64,000 bases of DNA, taken from contig NZ_CP037858.1 in assembly GCF_006974125.1 (NCBI RefSeq), positions 496,001-560,000 of the forward strand. The letters run 5' to 3'. Position numbers and translations under genes: made by a program. The stretch comes from Stenotrophomonas maltophilia (lineage in GTDB: Bacteria > Pseudomonadota > Gammaproteobacteria > Xanthomonadales > Xanthomonadaceae). Shown in pieces: positions 26,941 through 35,480 of this stretch. The notes beneath the pieces were generated by a model. The model was not told the DNA's origin and made no database searches. It was given only the letters and a program-made list of their open reading frames with translations. Within the stretch, counting starts at the first letter, position 1. Each line of letters begins with the position of its first letter.

Positions 26941-28089
26941 TCAGCCCGCGTTGGCCGATGCCGGTGCGGACATGATGTCCGACATCGGCAGGCGGCGCGG
27001 CTTGCTCGGGAACGCGTGGCGCAGGATGCGCCAGACCACCTGGCCGAACTGGCGCGGCAGCGAGCCGTTGTTGTAGTGCTGGCCGTAGCGGCGGCAGATG
27101 TCCTTCACTTCCTTGGCAATGGCCGCATAGCGGTTGGCCGGCAGGTCCGGGTAGAAGTGGTGCTCGATCTGGTGGCTGAGGTTGCCCGACAGCACGTTGA
27201 TCAGGAAGCCACCGCTGATGTTGGACGAACCCCGCAGCTGGCGCAGGTACCAGTGGCCGCGCGATTCATTGCGCAGGCATTCCTTCGGGAAGGTTTCCGA
27301 TTCGGCGGTGAAGTGGCCGCAGAAGATGATCACGTAGGTCCAGATGTTGCGCAGGCCGTTGGCCACCATGTTGCCCAGCATCACGGTGAGGAAGAACGGG
27401 CCGGCCAGCAGCGGGAAGAACACGTAGTCCTTCAGCACCTGGCGGGCCATTTTCCGCGCCACCGGGCGGGTCTGCAGCCACATCGCACGGCCACTGATAC
27501 GCCCCTTCAGCCAACGGCCCAGGCGCAGGTCCTGCGCGGCCACGCCCCACTGGAACAGCAGCGCGAAGATCGGCGCGATGATCGGCTGCAGCAGGTAGAA
27601 CGGCTTCCAGCGCTGTTCCGGGAAGATGCGCAGCAGGCCGTAGCCGATGTCATCGTCCATGCCGCGCACATTGGTGTAGGTGTGGTGGCGGAAATTGTGG
27701 GTCTTGCGCCAGTTGTCGGCGGTGGCAACGATGTCCCACTCGTAGGTATTGCCGTTGAGCTTGGGGTCGCCGGTCCAGTCGAACTGGCCGTGCATCACGT
27801 TGTGGCCCAGTTCCATGTTCTCCAGGATCTTGGACAGCGCCAGCAGCAGCGTGCCGGTGATCGCGGCCGGCCACAGCAGCGGCATCCAGAACAGCGGCGA
27901 GAACGCCGCCAGGAACAGCAGGCCACGGCCGCCCACGCCGAACCAGCGCACGGCGGCGGCCACGCGGCGGATATAGCGGGTATCGGAGGCACCGAGGCTG
28001 TCGATCACACGGTCGCGGATCGCGTCGAGTTCCTCGCCGAAGGCATGCATCTCGGCAGTACTCAAGGCACGGTCGGTAGCGCGGGTCAT
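26941..28089 (-). CDS. desB: Membrane acyl desaturase (DesB-like)
   Basis: A 382-residue integral-membrane diiron desaturase. The three histidine boxes are clear: HNVMH, HNFRHH and HQIEHH, with hydrophobic stretches between. It should introduce double bonds into acyl-CoA or phospholipid acyl chains and so adjust membrane fluidity. Eleven bases separate it from its electron-transfer partner upstream, and a DesT-type TetR gene lies divergent. This is the arrangement of desT-desCB in Pseudomonas. Confidence 0.9.
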   Translation of the reverse strand: MTRATDRALSTAEMHAFGEELDAIRDRVIDSLGASDTRYIRRVAAAVRWFGVGGRGLLFLAAFSPLFWMPLLWPAAITGTLLLALSKILENMELGHNVMHGQFDWTGDPKLNGNTYEWDIVATADNWRKTHNFRHHTYTNVRGMDDDIGYGLLRIFPEQRWKPFYLLQPIIAPIFALLFQWGVAAQDLRLGRWLKGRISGRAMWLQTRPVARKMARQVLKDYVFFPLLAGPFFLTVMLGNMVANGLRNIWTYVIIFCGHFTAESETFPKECLRNESRGHWYLRQLRGSSNISGGFLINVLSGNLSHQIEHHFYPDLPANRYAAIAKEVKDICRRYGQHYNNGSLPRQFGQVVWRILRHAFPSKPRRLPMSDIMSAPASANAG

Positions 28090-28100
28090 GGCAGGCGTCC

Positions 28101-29171
28101 TCAGAGATCCAGGGTCAGGTCGGTGGTCGGTGCGCTCACGCAGATCCGCACCGGCTGTGCCGATTCGGACTGCAGGTCGCCGGTGCGCAGGTGGCGGGTG
28201 GCGCCACTGACGCGATCACAGGTGCAGGTGTTGCAGATGCCCATGCGGCAACCGTGCTTGGGCTTGATGCCATGCGCTTCCAGGCTTTCCAGCAGCGAGC
28301 GGCCACGTGGCACGCTCAGCTGGCGGCCACTGCGGGCCAGGGTCAGCGACACTTCACCCTCACTGCTGGCATCGCGCAGCGGCGCCGGCGGGGCGAAGGC
28401 TTCGGCCTGGAAGCCGGCCACCTGGTGCGCCAGGCGTTCGCGCGCGGCGGCAACGAACCCATCCGGGCCGCAGGCCAGCACATGGCGCTGCGCCAGCGGC
28501 GTGTCATCGCCCGCCACCTGCAGATCGTGGGTATCGATGCGCGCGGCCGGCGCCTCACCCTCGCGGGTGGTCAGCAGGTGCACGCGCAGGTTCGGATGTG
28601 CCGCGGCCAGCGCCTGCAGCTCATCACGGAACTGCAGATGGGCAGCGGTGCGCTCCCAATAGAACAGGTCCACCGGTGCTGCCAGCGGGCGCTGGCAGGC
28701 GTCGCGCAACAGGCTGCGCATCGGCGTGATGCCACTGCCGGCAGCCAGCAGCAGCACCGGCGCCGCGGCCGGCATATGGAACTCGCCGAAGGCGGCATCG
28801 AGGCGGAACAGTTCGCCCGGCTGCGCGTGGTTGACCAGATGCTGGCTGACCCGGCCGCCGTCGATCGCCTTGACGGTGATCGCCAGCTCGCGCCGACCCA
28901 GTGCGGTAGGACTGTAGCTGCGCTGCCACAGGCGTCCTTCAATCTCGACGCCGAGGGTGACGTGCTGGCCAGCGCGCATGCCGGCCCAGTGCCGGTTGGT
29001 GCGCAGGACCAGGGTCGCCGCGCCCTCGCCGGCCGGCTCACGCCGGACCAGGCGGGCCACCGGCTCGCGCAGGGTCCACAGGGGATTGAGCTGGCCCGCC
29101 CAGAAATCGAACAGCGACGGCGAGACCCAGCGGTACGGAGAGAACAGGGACGGACGGACGACAGCGCTCAT
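28101..29171 (-). CDS. desC: Ferredoxin reductase with a 2Fe-2S domain (DesC-like)
   Basis: A 356-residue electron-transfer protein for the desaturase. An FAD domain (RSYSPTALGRRELAITVK) is followed by an NAD(P)-binding part (LLLAAGSGITPMRSLLRD), and a C-terminal 2Fe-2S domain with CRMGICNTCTC, where the cluster cysteines cluster. The start at 29171 (MSAVVRPSLF) is preferred to an in-frame ATG 13 codons upstream that would lie within the operator palindromes. Confidence 0.9.
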   Translation of the reverse strand: MSAVVRPSLFSPYRWVSPSLFDFWAGQLNPLWTLREPVARLVRREPAGEGAATLVLRTNRHWAGMRAGQHVTLGVEIEGRLWQRSYSPTALGRRELAITVKAIDGGRVSQHLVNHAQPGELFRLDAAFGEFHMPAAAPVLLLAAGSGITPMRSLLRDACQRPLAAPVDLFYWERTAAHLQFRDELQALAAAHPNLRVHLLTTREGEAPAARIDTHDLQVAGDDTPLAQRHVLACGPDGFVAAARERLAHQVAGFQAEAFAPPAPLRDASSEGEVSLTLARSGRQLSVPRGRSLLESLEAHGIKPKHGCRMGICNTCTCDRVSGATRHLRTGDLQSESAQPVRICVSAPTTDLTLDL

Positions 29172-29192
29172 GAGCGAACTATACGGGCGCAC

Positions 29193-29216
29193 ATACACCT
29201 GTGTATACATGTGTAT
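29193..29216. promoter_or_regulatory. Overlapping palindromic operator between desC and the TetR gene
   Basis: Two palindromes overlap by two bases: ATACACCTGTGTAT (29193-29206) and ATACATGTGTAT (29205-29216). They lie between the divergent desC and tetR starts. A TetR-family repressor of the DesT type would bind here and control both directions. Confidence 0.55.
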
Positions 29217-29263
29217 ATTGAACCGGATTGGGTATGATTCAGCCTCGCCCCACCGGAACCCCC

Positions 29264-29920
29264 ATGGCCGCCGCCACCGCCTTGTCGACGCCCGAAGATG
29301 CCAACAGCCCGGCCCGCCGCACGGTGAGCCGCGAGGATCTGCTGGCCGCCGCCCTGAAACTGATCGGGCCGCACCGCAGCCTGTCCACGCTCAGCCTGCG
29401 CGAAGTGGCACGTGAGGCCGGCATCGCGCCAAACAGCTTCTACCGGCAGTTCCGCGACATGGATGAGCTGGCCGTGGCGCTGATCGACGCCGCCGGCCGC
29501 TCGCTGCGCACCATCATCGGCGAGGCCCGCCAGCGCGCCACATCCACCGCCACCAGCGTGGTGCGGGTCTCGGTGGAGACCTTCATGGAGCAGCTGCGCG
29601 CCGACGACAAGCTGCTGCACGTGCTGCTGCGCGAGGGTGCAGTCGGCTCGGACGACTTCAAGCACGCGGTCGAACGCGAGCTGCACTACTTCGAGGAAGA
29701 GCTGCAGCACGACCTGGTGCGCCTGGCCGCACTGGATGGCGCCGTGCTGCATGCCCCGGAACTGGTGGCCAAGGCCATCACCCGGCTGGTGTTCGCGATG
29801 GGCGCTACCGCCATGGACCTGCCGCCGGAAAAGGATCCGGAACTGGTTGAACAGATCTCCACGATGATCCGCATGATCATCGTCGGCGCCCGTACCCCCG
29901 CCGCGTTCCGCCGCGGCTGA
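29264..29920 (+). CDS. desT: TetR-family regulator, DesT/FabR-like
   Basis: A 218-residue repressor. The DNA-binding helix-turn-helix covers about residues 25-65 (SLSTLSLREVAREAGIAPNS and FYRQFRDMDELAVAL). The C-terminal ligand domain has the fatty-acid-sensor length of DesT and FabR, which sense acyl-CoA saturation. The start is uncertain: 29264 (GGAA before it) or 29234. Divergent position to the desaturase pair and the palindromes between them support a DesT role. Confidence 0.85.
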   Translation: MAAATALSTPEDANSPARRTVSREDLLAAALKLIGPHRSLSTLSLREVAREAGIAPNSFYRQFRDMDELAVALIDAAGRSLRTIIGEARQRATSTATSVVRVSVETFMEQLRADDKLLHVLLREGAVGSDDFKHAVERELHYFEEELQHDLVRLAALDGAVLHAPELVAKAITRLVFAMGATAMDLPPEKDPELVEQISTMIRMIIVGARTPAAFRRG

Positions 29921-29932
29921 CGATCGCCCCCT

Positions 29933-29972
29933 GGGGTCGGATCCCTTTCCAAAGGAAAGGGCTCTGACTCCA
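29933..29972. terminator. Hairpin after the tetR gene, repeated family
   Basis: GGGGTCGGATCCCTTTCC and its inverted copy GGAAAGGGCTCTGACTCC form a long stem with a 3-base loop. A nearly identical hairpin follows the MDR gene at 40912, so it is a dispersed repeat used as a transcript end. Confidence 0.6.
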
Positions 29973-30035
29973 GCCTCTCTGCCCGCACGGCAACTCCATC
30001 CTCCGGACATGACCACCGGCAGGGTTAGGCCTCTA

Positions 30036-30054
30036 GGTGTAATGTTATAACACC
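30036..30054. promoter_or_regulatory. Imperfect palindrome GGTGTAATGTTATAACACC (possible Zur-type site)
   Basis: A 19-base AT-rich palindrome (7 of 9 pairs match) lies about 50 bp upstream of the MntR-type palindrome. The core AATGTTATAAC resembles Zur boxes of Xanthomonadaceae. The binding protein is unknown; a second metal regulator of the TonB receptor is one possibility. Confidence 0.35.
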
Positions 30055-30105
30055 ACCATGATGTGACTCGGCCGGCACTCCATTCGGAATTGCTGCGGCT
30101 TCGTT

Positions 30106-30123
30106 ATATAGCACTTGCTATAT
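30106..30123 (+). promoter_or_regulatory. MntR-type operator before the TonB receptor
   Basis: ATATAGCACTTGCTATAT is a perfect 18-bp palindrome. The core TATAGC-N4-GCTATA is shared with the mntH promoter (33499) and with the E. coli MntR box ATAGCAAAGGCTAT. It lies 75 bp before the receptor start. Manganese-dependent repression is inferred. Confidence 0.75.
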
Positions 30124-30197
30124 TCATAAGCCGCTGCTTTCATATGCGTCAGCCAGGTCGCCCTCGCCGCCTTTCTTCCCCCAAGGACGACGCCCTC

Positions 30198-32357
30198 ATG
30201 CCCGTTGCCACACCCCTCTTCCATCGGCTGCCCCTGGCCGCCGCCATTGCCCTGACCCTGCCGCTGCCCGCGCTCGCCGCCACCCCGCGACCGACCGAGC
30301 TGGACCGCGTGCAGGTGAAGGTCAGCACTGCCACCCGCAGCGAACGCCTGCTATCCGATGTTCCGATCCGCACCGAAGTGCTGCGCAAGGAAGACATCGC
30401 GCTGCGCGCGGCCACCGACTTCTCGCGCGCCGCCGAGCTGATCAACGGCCTGCGCGTGGAAAGCAACTGCCAGAACTGCAATACCAGCGAAGTGCAGCTG
30501 CTGGGCCTGCCGGGAGCGTACAACCAGCTGTTGTTCGATGGCATTCCGCTGCTGTCCACGCTTGGCAGCGTCTATGGCCTGGAGCAGATTCCGGCCGGGT
30601 TCGTCGATCGCATCGAAGTGGTCAAGGGCGGTGGCTCGGCGCTGTACGGCCCGGGCGCGGTGGCCGGTGTGATCAACCTGATTCCGCCGCTGCCGGCACG
30701 TAGCGGCGGACATGCGCAGGCCGGCGTGGACGTACTGAAGGGCACGCCGCAGAAGAATGCCGACGTGCGCCTGGACCTGGTGGCGAAAGACGCCGACGCA
30801 GGGCTTTCAGTGATTGCCCAACGCAACTGGAACAGCGGCATCGACTACAACGGTGACGGCTACACCGAAATCACCCGCAAGAACCTCAAGGTCGGCGGGC
30901 TGCAGGCCTGGTATGCGCCCACGCCGGGCACGCGGCTGCGCCTGGACCTGCAGGTGACCGATGAAACCCGCCGCGGAGGCAACCGCCTGGACCAGCCCGA
31001 GTACCTGGCCAACATCGCCGAATCGCTGGATACGAAGTACCGGCGCGGTAGTGTGTCGTGGGACCAGGAGGTCAATGCCGACGTCGATTTCCGCCTGGCC
31101 TACGCCTTCGCCGACATCGACCGCGACAGCTTCTATGGCGGTCTGGGCGACGTTGTCACCGATCCGTCCGCACCCGGCTATGACCCCTCGCAGCTGGACC
31201 CGAACGTAGCCGGCAGCGCGGCCTCGCGTTCGTGGCGGCAGTACGGCCGCACCCACAATCCGCTGCACTACATCGACAGCCAGTTGAACTGGCGGTTGGG
31301 CGCGCACGCGCTGGCCTTCGGCGTGCAGTACAAGCACGAGGCACTGCGCGACGACAACCGCACCGGTGACGGGCAGCGCCTTGCGGTGCTGGAGGACGCC
31401 ACCTTCCACAACCTGGGCGCCTTCATCCAGGACGAGTGGAGCCTGCGCGACAACGTCGATCTGGTGCTGGGTGCACGCGTGGACAAGAGCTCGGAGCTGG
31501 ACAGCGCGGTGTTCTCGCCGCGCATCGCGCTGGCCTGGCAGGCCACGCCGAACCTGAAATGGCGCGCTGGCGTCGCCACCGGCTTCCGTGCACCGGAGAT
31601 ATTCGTCGAGGACGTGCATGTCGATACGCTGGGTGGCGAGCAGGTGCGCGTGCGCAACACCGATGGCCTGAAGGAGGAGCGCGCGCTGACCACCCTGTTC
31701 GGCTTCGACTGGCGTTCGGACCCGGCCAATCCGGTGTGGAGCTGGGATGCCACCGCCTCCTATGCACGCATCCGCGACACCTTCGCACTGGGTGAGATCC
31801 AGCGCGGCGATGACGGACAGCTGAGCCAGCTGCGCTACAACGCTTCCGGCTCCAACGTGCTGGGCGCGGAAACCAACCTGGGTTGGCAGCCGTCGCCGCA
31901 ATGGCGCCTGACCGCCGGGGCTTCGTGGTACCGCTCGCGCTTCCGCGAACCGCAGCGCATCTTCGACGACACCGGCGACGGTGGCGACACCGTCATCGAA
32001 AGCCGCGACTACCTGAAGACCCCGCGCTGGACCGGTCTGGCCCAGCTCAGCTGGATGCCCGCCGAGCCGTGGGAGACCTTCGTCGCGCTGCGCCATACCG
32101 GCCCGATGTCGGTACTGAACAACCGGTTGGGCGAGCTGCACCGCACGCGTTCGTTCCTGGTCACCGACCTTGGTGCGCGCTGGCACCGGCATCTGGGCGC
32201 GCAGGCGCAGCAGGAAGTGTCGGTGGCTGCAGGCGTCAAGAACGTCTTCGATCAGCGCCAGAAGGATCTGGAGGTGGGCGCGCTGCGTGACAGCGACTAC
32301 GTCTACGGACCGCGTTTCGCGCGCTCCTGGTACGTCAACCTTCGCTATGCGTTCTGA
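30198..32357 (+). CDS. TonB-dependent receptor of the manganese locus
   Basis: A 719-residue outer-membrane receptor. Signal peptide about residues 1-30 (LPLAAAIALTLPLPALAA), plug domain with RVQVKVSTATRSERLLSDVP, QLLGLPGAYNQLLFDGIPLL and KGGGSALYGPGAVAGVINL, and a barrel ending in YVNLRYAF. It has a Cys pair in the plug (ESNCQNCNTSE, a CxxC). The start at 30198 follows AAGGACG. The MntR-type palindrome upstream and the neighbouring mntR and mntH make it a candidate Mn2+ receptor, like MnoT of Burkholderia. The C-x-x-C may bind metal. Iron or other ligands are not excluded. Confidence 0.88.
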   Translation: MPVATPLFHRLPLAAAIALTLPLPALAATPRPTELDRVQVKVSTATRSERLLSDVPIRTEVLRKEDIALRAATDFSRAAELINGLRVESNCQNCNTSEVQLLGLPGAYNQLLFDGIPLLSTLGSVYGLEQIPAGFVDRIEVVKGGGSALYGPGAVAGVINLIPPLPARSGGHAQAGVDVLKGTPQKNADVRLDLVAKDADAGLSVIAQRNWNSGIDYNGDGYTEITRKNLKVGGLQAWYAPTPGTRLRLDLQVTDETRRGGNRLDQPEYLANIAESLDTKYRRGSVSWDQEVNADVDFRLAYAFADIDRDSFYGGLGDVVTDPSAPGYDPSQLDPNVAGSAASRSWRQYGRTHNPLHYIDSQLNWRLGAHALAFGVQYKHEALRDDNRTGDGQRLAVLEDATFHNLGAFIQDEWSLRDNVDLVLGARVDKSSELDSAVFSPRIALAWQATPNLKWRAGVATGFRAPEIFVEDVHVDTLGGEQVRVRNTDGLKEERALTTLFGFDWRSDPANPVWSWDATASYARIRDTFALGEIQRGDDGQLSQLRYNASGSNVLGAETNLGWQPSPQWRLTAGASWYRSRFREPQRIFDDTGDGGDTVIESRDYLKTPRWTGLAQLSWMPAEPWETFVALRHTGPMSVLNNRLGELHRTRSFLVTDLGARWHRHLGAQAQQEVSVAAGVKNVFDQRQKDLEVGALRDSDYVYGPRFARSWYVNLRYAF

Positions 32358-32895
32358 TCCACTACGAGCGCTGTTGCTGGCCTGTGCCGTGCTGCTGGCC
32401 GCACCGGCGATGGCTGCGGATCTGCACGCGCAGGTCTCGGCCTCGCTGATGCGGCCGGAACAGCGTTCGCTGCGGCCGATGCAGTGGACGCCGCCGCCGA
32501 AACTGGTGGCACTGTACTTCGGTGCCGACTGGTGTGCACCGTGCCATGCCTTCGTACCCACGCTGCGCAGCGTGCGCGATGCGCTGCGCGAGGCTGGCGC
32601 CGATACCGAAGTGGTGTACGTCAGTCTGGATGAGAGCGAGAGCGCGCTGCGCCGCTACATGCACGCGCAGGAGATGCCGTGGCCGGTACTGGACCCGCGC
32701 CGCGCCGCACGAATGCCGGCGCTGCAGGCATTGGCCGGGCTGGCACCGCCGAATCTGGTGCTGATCGATGCCGACGGCAAGGTGTTGGCCAATGGCTGGC
32801 AAGGCCGGCGCTATGAAGGCCTGCAGCCGGTATTGAAGGAATGGACGAAACAGGCGTGTGCGCAGGAACAGGCGCGTTGCCCGCCTGGATTGTAG
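32347..32895 (+). CDS. Periplasmic thioredoxin-like protein coupled to the Mn receptor
   Basis: A 182-residue exported thioredoxin-fold protein (signal about residues 1-25, LLLACAVLLAAPAMAA). The redox motif is WCAPC in FGADWCAPCHAFVP, and the cis-Pro region is AGLAPPNLVLID. It starts 11 bases inside the receptor gene's end, so translation is coupled. It could keep the receptor's Cys pair reduced or deliver metal; both are inference. It also falls near TlpA/DsbE-like proteins. Confidence 0.85.
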   Translation: MRSDPLRALLLACAVLLAAPAMAADLHAQVSASLMRPEQRSLRPMQWTPPPKLVALYFGADWCAPCHAFVPTLRSVRDALREAGADTEVVYVSLDESESALRRYMHAQEMPWPVLDPRRAARMPALQALAGLAPPNLVLIDADGKVLANGWQGRRYEGLQPVLKEWTKQACAQEQARCPPGL

Positions 32896-32935
32896 GGTCG
32901 CGCGAAATGCCGCCGGGCATGGCCCGGCGCTACCG

Positions 32936-33406
32936 TTACGGCGCCCCGCCCTCGGCCTTGCGCACGAAGGCTTCAAACAACGCCAGCGTCTGCTCGCTCA
33001 CATGGTGCTCGATGCCCTCGGCATCGCGCCGCGCGGTATCGGCGTCCACGCCCAGCGCCAGCAGGAAACGCTCCACGGTCTGGTGACGCTGGCGGCTGGC
33101 ATGTGCCAGCGCCTCGCCTTCCGGGGTCAGGAACACGCCGCGGTACGGCCGCTGCACCACCCAGCCATCGCGGGCCAGGCGCCGCAGCATCTTCGCCACC
33201 GTGGGCTGGGCCACGCCCAGGCGGGTGGCGATGTCGACCTGGCGAGCCTCGCCGCCGTCGGCCAGCAGGTCCGAGATCAGCTCGACATAGTCCTCCACCA
33301 GCTCCATCCGGTGCGCCTCGCGCACTTGGCGAAAGCTCTCGACCTGGCGCTCGGCCTCGATCAAGGGGGTGCTTTTCAGCGATGTCGAATCGTCGGTCTT
33401 GCCCAC
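32936..33406 (-). CDS. mntR: Manganese-responsive regulator MntR (DtxR family)
   Basis: A 156-residue DtxR-family repressor, almost the length of E. coli MntR (155). The block [24 protein letters not shown], the winged helix ([20 protein letters not shown]) and the metal-binding [13 protein letters not shown] are nearly identical to E. coli. It binds Mn2+ and represses uptake genes. The start is GTG at 33406. Divergent from mntH with a 117-bp spacer that holds the MntR-type palindrome. Confidence 0.95.
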   Translation of the reverse strand: MGKTDDSTSLKSTPLIEAERQVESFRQVREAHRMELVEDYVELISDLLADGGEARQVDIATRLGVAQPTVAKMLRRLARDGWVVQRPYRGVFLTPEGEALAHASRQRHQTVERFLLALGVDADTARRDAEGIEHHVSEQTLALFEAFVRKAEGGAP

Positions 33407-33498
33407 GCCTGCGCCTGTCCTTCCGGGGTGATCCGGTGTTGAACCTGAATTCTGGACCAGTAACGCGATAAAGACGATTGTTTCACATTGCTAATGAC

Positions 33499-33514
33499 TA
33501 TAGCAGGAGCTATA
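33499..33514 (+). promoter_or_regulatory. MntR-type operator before mntH
   Basis: TATAGCAGGAGCTATA, centred 18 bp before the mntH start codon. The arms TATAGC and GCTATA match those before the TonB receptor at 30106. It may regulate mntR as well, since mntR is divergent. Confidence 0.8.
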
Positions 33515-33523
33515 TTCGAGCCC

Positions 33524-34855
33524 ATGAACACCCTGGCACCCCGCGACCCTTCGGCCTCCACTGCGGCCAGCCTGGGCGCGCTCAACGCCTCGGTGGCGGT
33601 GCCCGACAAGGGGCACTGGTGGTTCCGCCTGCTGGCCTTCCTCGGCCCGGGCTACATGATCTCGGTCGGCTACATGGACCCGGGCAACTGGGCCACCGAC
33701 CTCGCCGGCGGTTCGCGCTTCGGCTACCTGCTGCTGTCGGTCATCCTCATTTCCAACCTGATGGCGGTGATCCTGCAGGCGCTGTCGGCGCGGCTGGGCA
33801 TCGCCACCGGCATGGACCTGGCGCAGGCCTGCCGCGCGCGTTACCCGAAGCCGGTGAACCTGGCGCTGTGGGCGCTGTGCGAGGCGGCGATCATCGCCTG
33901 CGACCTGGCCGAAGTGATCGGCACCGCGATCGCATTGAAGCTGCTGTTCGACCTGCCGCTGCTGTGGGGCGCGGTGATCACCGCACTGGACACGCTGCTG
34001 GTACTGCTGCTGATGAACCGCGGCTTCCGGGCACTGGAAGCCTTCGTGATCGCGCTGCTGATGGTGATCTTCGGCTGCTTCATGGTGCAGATCGCCCTGG
34101 CCGCACCGCCGGTGATGGACGTGCTGGGCGGATTCATTCCGCGCGCGCAGGTAGTGACTGATCCGCACGCGCTGTACATCGCGATCGGCATCATTGGTGC
34201 CACGGTGATGCCACACAACCTGTACCTGCATTCGTCCATCGTGCAGACCCGCGCCTATCCGCGCACCGACGAGGGCCGTCGCAGTGCCCTGCGCTGGGCG
34301 GTGACCGACAGCACCCTTGCGCTGACCCTTGCACTGTTCATCAACGCCAGCATCCTGATCCTGGCGGCAGCGGTGTTCCATGCCAACGGCCGATTTGATG
34401 TGGAAGACATCGAGCAGGCCCACCAGCTGCTGGCGCCGATGCCGGGCGTGGGCGCAGCGGCGACGTTGTTCGCGGTCGCCCTGCTGGCCTCCGGTCTGAA
34501 TTCGACAGTGACCGCCACGCTGGCGGGCCAGATCGTGATGGAAGGCTTCCTGCACCTGCGCCTGCCGCCGTGGCTGCGGCGGCTGATCACGCGGGCGCTG
34601 GCCATCATTCCGGTGGTGGTGGTGATCATGCTGTTCGGCGACCAGGGCGCGGTAAAGCTGCTGGTACTGAGCCAGGTGGTGCTGTCGATGCAGCTGCCGT
34701 TCGCGATCATCCCGTTGGTGCGGATCGTGACCGACAAGGTGACGATGGGCGCGCTGGTGGCCCCGCGCTGGCTGGGCGCGATGGCCTGGGTGATCGCGCT
34801 GGTGATCGTGGTGTTGAACGTGAAGCTGCTGGTGGATACCTTCAGCGGCGGGTGA
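33524..34855 (+). CDS. mntH: Nramp-type manganese transporter MntH
   Basis: A 443-residue proton-coupled Mn2+/Fe2+ importer with 11 predicted helices. The first metal-binding helix has [19 protein letters not shown] (DPGN motif) and the sixth has [15 protein letters not shown] (MPH motif), both hallmarks of Nramp. The ATG at 33524 follows the MntR-type palindrome by 10 bases, so a repressor there would block initiation. A single-gene transcript is likely; GTAG repeats follow. Confidence 0.96.
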   Translation: MNTLAPRDPSASTAASLGALNASVAVPDKGHWWFRLLAFLGPGYMISVGYMDPGNWATDLAGGSRFGYLLLSVILISNLMAVILQALSARLGIATGMDLAQACRARYPKPVNLALWALCEAAIIACDLAEVIGTAIALKLLFDLPLLWGAVITALDTLLVLLLMNRGFRALEAFVIALLMVIFGCFMVQIALAAPPVMDVLGGFIPRAQVVTDPHALYIAIGIIGATVMPHNLYLHSSIVQTRAYPRTDEGRRSALRWAVTDSTLALTLALFINASILILAAAVFHANGRFDVEDIEQAHQLLAPMPGVGAAATLFAVALLASGLNSTVTATLAGQIVMEGFLHLRLPPWLRRLITRALAIIPVVVVIMLFGDQGAVKLLVLSQVVLSMQLPFAIIPLVRIVTDKVTMGALVAPRWLGAMAWVIALVIVVLNVKLLVDTFSGG

Positions 34856-34885
34856 TGCCAAACGCCGGGCTCGGTCCTGCCCCAA

Positions 34886-35157
34886 GTAGATCCACGCCAT
34901 GCGTGGATGCTCTTGTGGAGTCGAGCCATGCTCGACTCATCGCGCAACGCGCGAAGAGCAGCCGAGCATGGGCTCGGCTCTACAGTAAATTCCACGCCAT
35001 GCACTGTTGCCCAGTAGATCCACGCCATGCGTGGATGCTCTTGTAGAGTCGAGCCATGCTCGACTCATCGCGCACCGCGCCAACAACAGCCGAGCATGGC
35101 TCGGCTCTACAGGGATCAGGATCGAGCGAACAGCAGTCGAGCATGGCTCGGCTCTAC
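34886..35157. repeat. Cluster of SMAG-type palindromes (several tandem copies)
   Basis: The 298-bp spacer between mntH and the thioredoxin gene is filled with GTAG/CTAC palindromes. There are two GTAGATCCACGCCATGCGTGG copies (34886 and about 35013), three GTCGAGCCATGCTCGAC-type or CCGAGCATGGCTCGG-type pairs and partial copies (TTCCACGCCATGC). Such piling up suggests local duplication. The last copy supplies the stop codon of the thioredoxin gene. Confidence 0.8.
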
Positions 35158-35480
35158 AAATGCAACGCGATCGCGGCCTCGATCTGCTGCGGCGACTGGA
35201 ACCCGGCCAGGCGCGTGCGTTCGTCACCGTCACGGAACAGGGACAGCGTCGGCGTCTGCCGCAGCCCCAGCTCCCTGAAGAACGCCTCACCCAGCACTTC
35301 CAGCTGCACGCGCAGCAGGGTCGTGCCCTGCCCCGCCACGCTGTTGGCCACCCGGTGCAACGACATCTCCAGCATCCGGCACCCCGGGCACTGGTCCTTG
35401 TGAAAATCCACCAGCACCCGCGGGTGTTCGGCCAACAGCTGCTGGAACTGCTCAGGCGTGGTGGCGTCGATGATCTGCAT
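35154..35480 (-). CDS. Thioredoxin-like protein with a CPGC motif
   Basis: A 108-residue cytoplasmic thioredoxin-fold protein. The redox site is DQCPGCRML, and the cis-Pro region is LRQTPTLSLFRDG. It is the last gene of the nrdA-nrdB-flavodoxin group and overlaps the flavodoxin gene by 29 bases. A reductant for ribonucleotide reductase, as NrdH is in class Ib systems, is inferred. The final Leu codon and TAG stop fall in the GTAG end of a palindromic repeat, so the repeat may have trimmed the end. Confidence 0.82.
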   Translation of the reverse strand: MQIIDATTPEQFQQLLAEHPRVLVDFHKDQCPGCRMLEMSLHRVANSVAGQGTTLLRVQLEVLGEAFFRELGLRQTPTLSLFRDGDERTRLAGFQSPQQIEAAIALHL

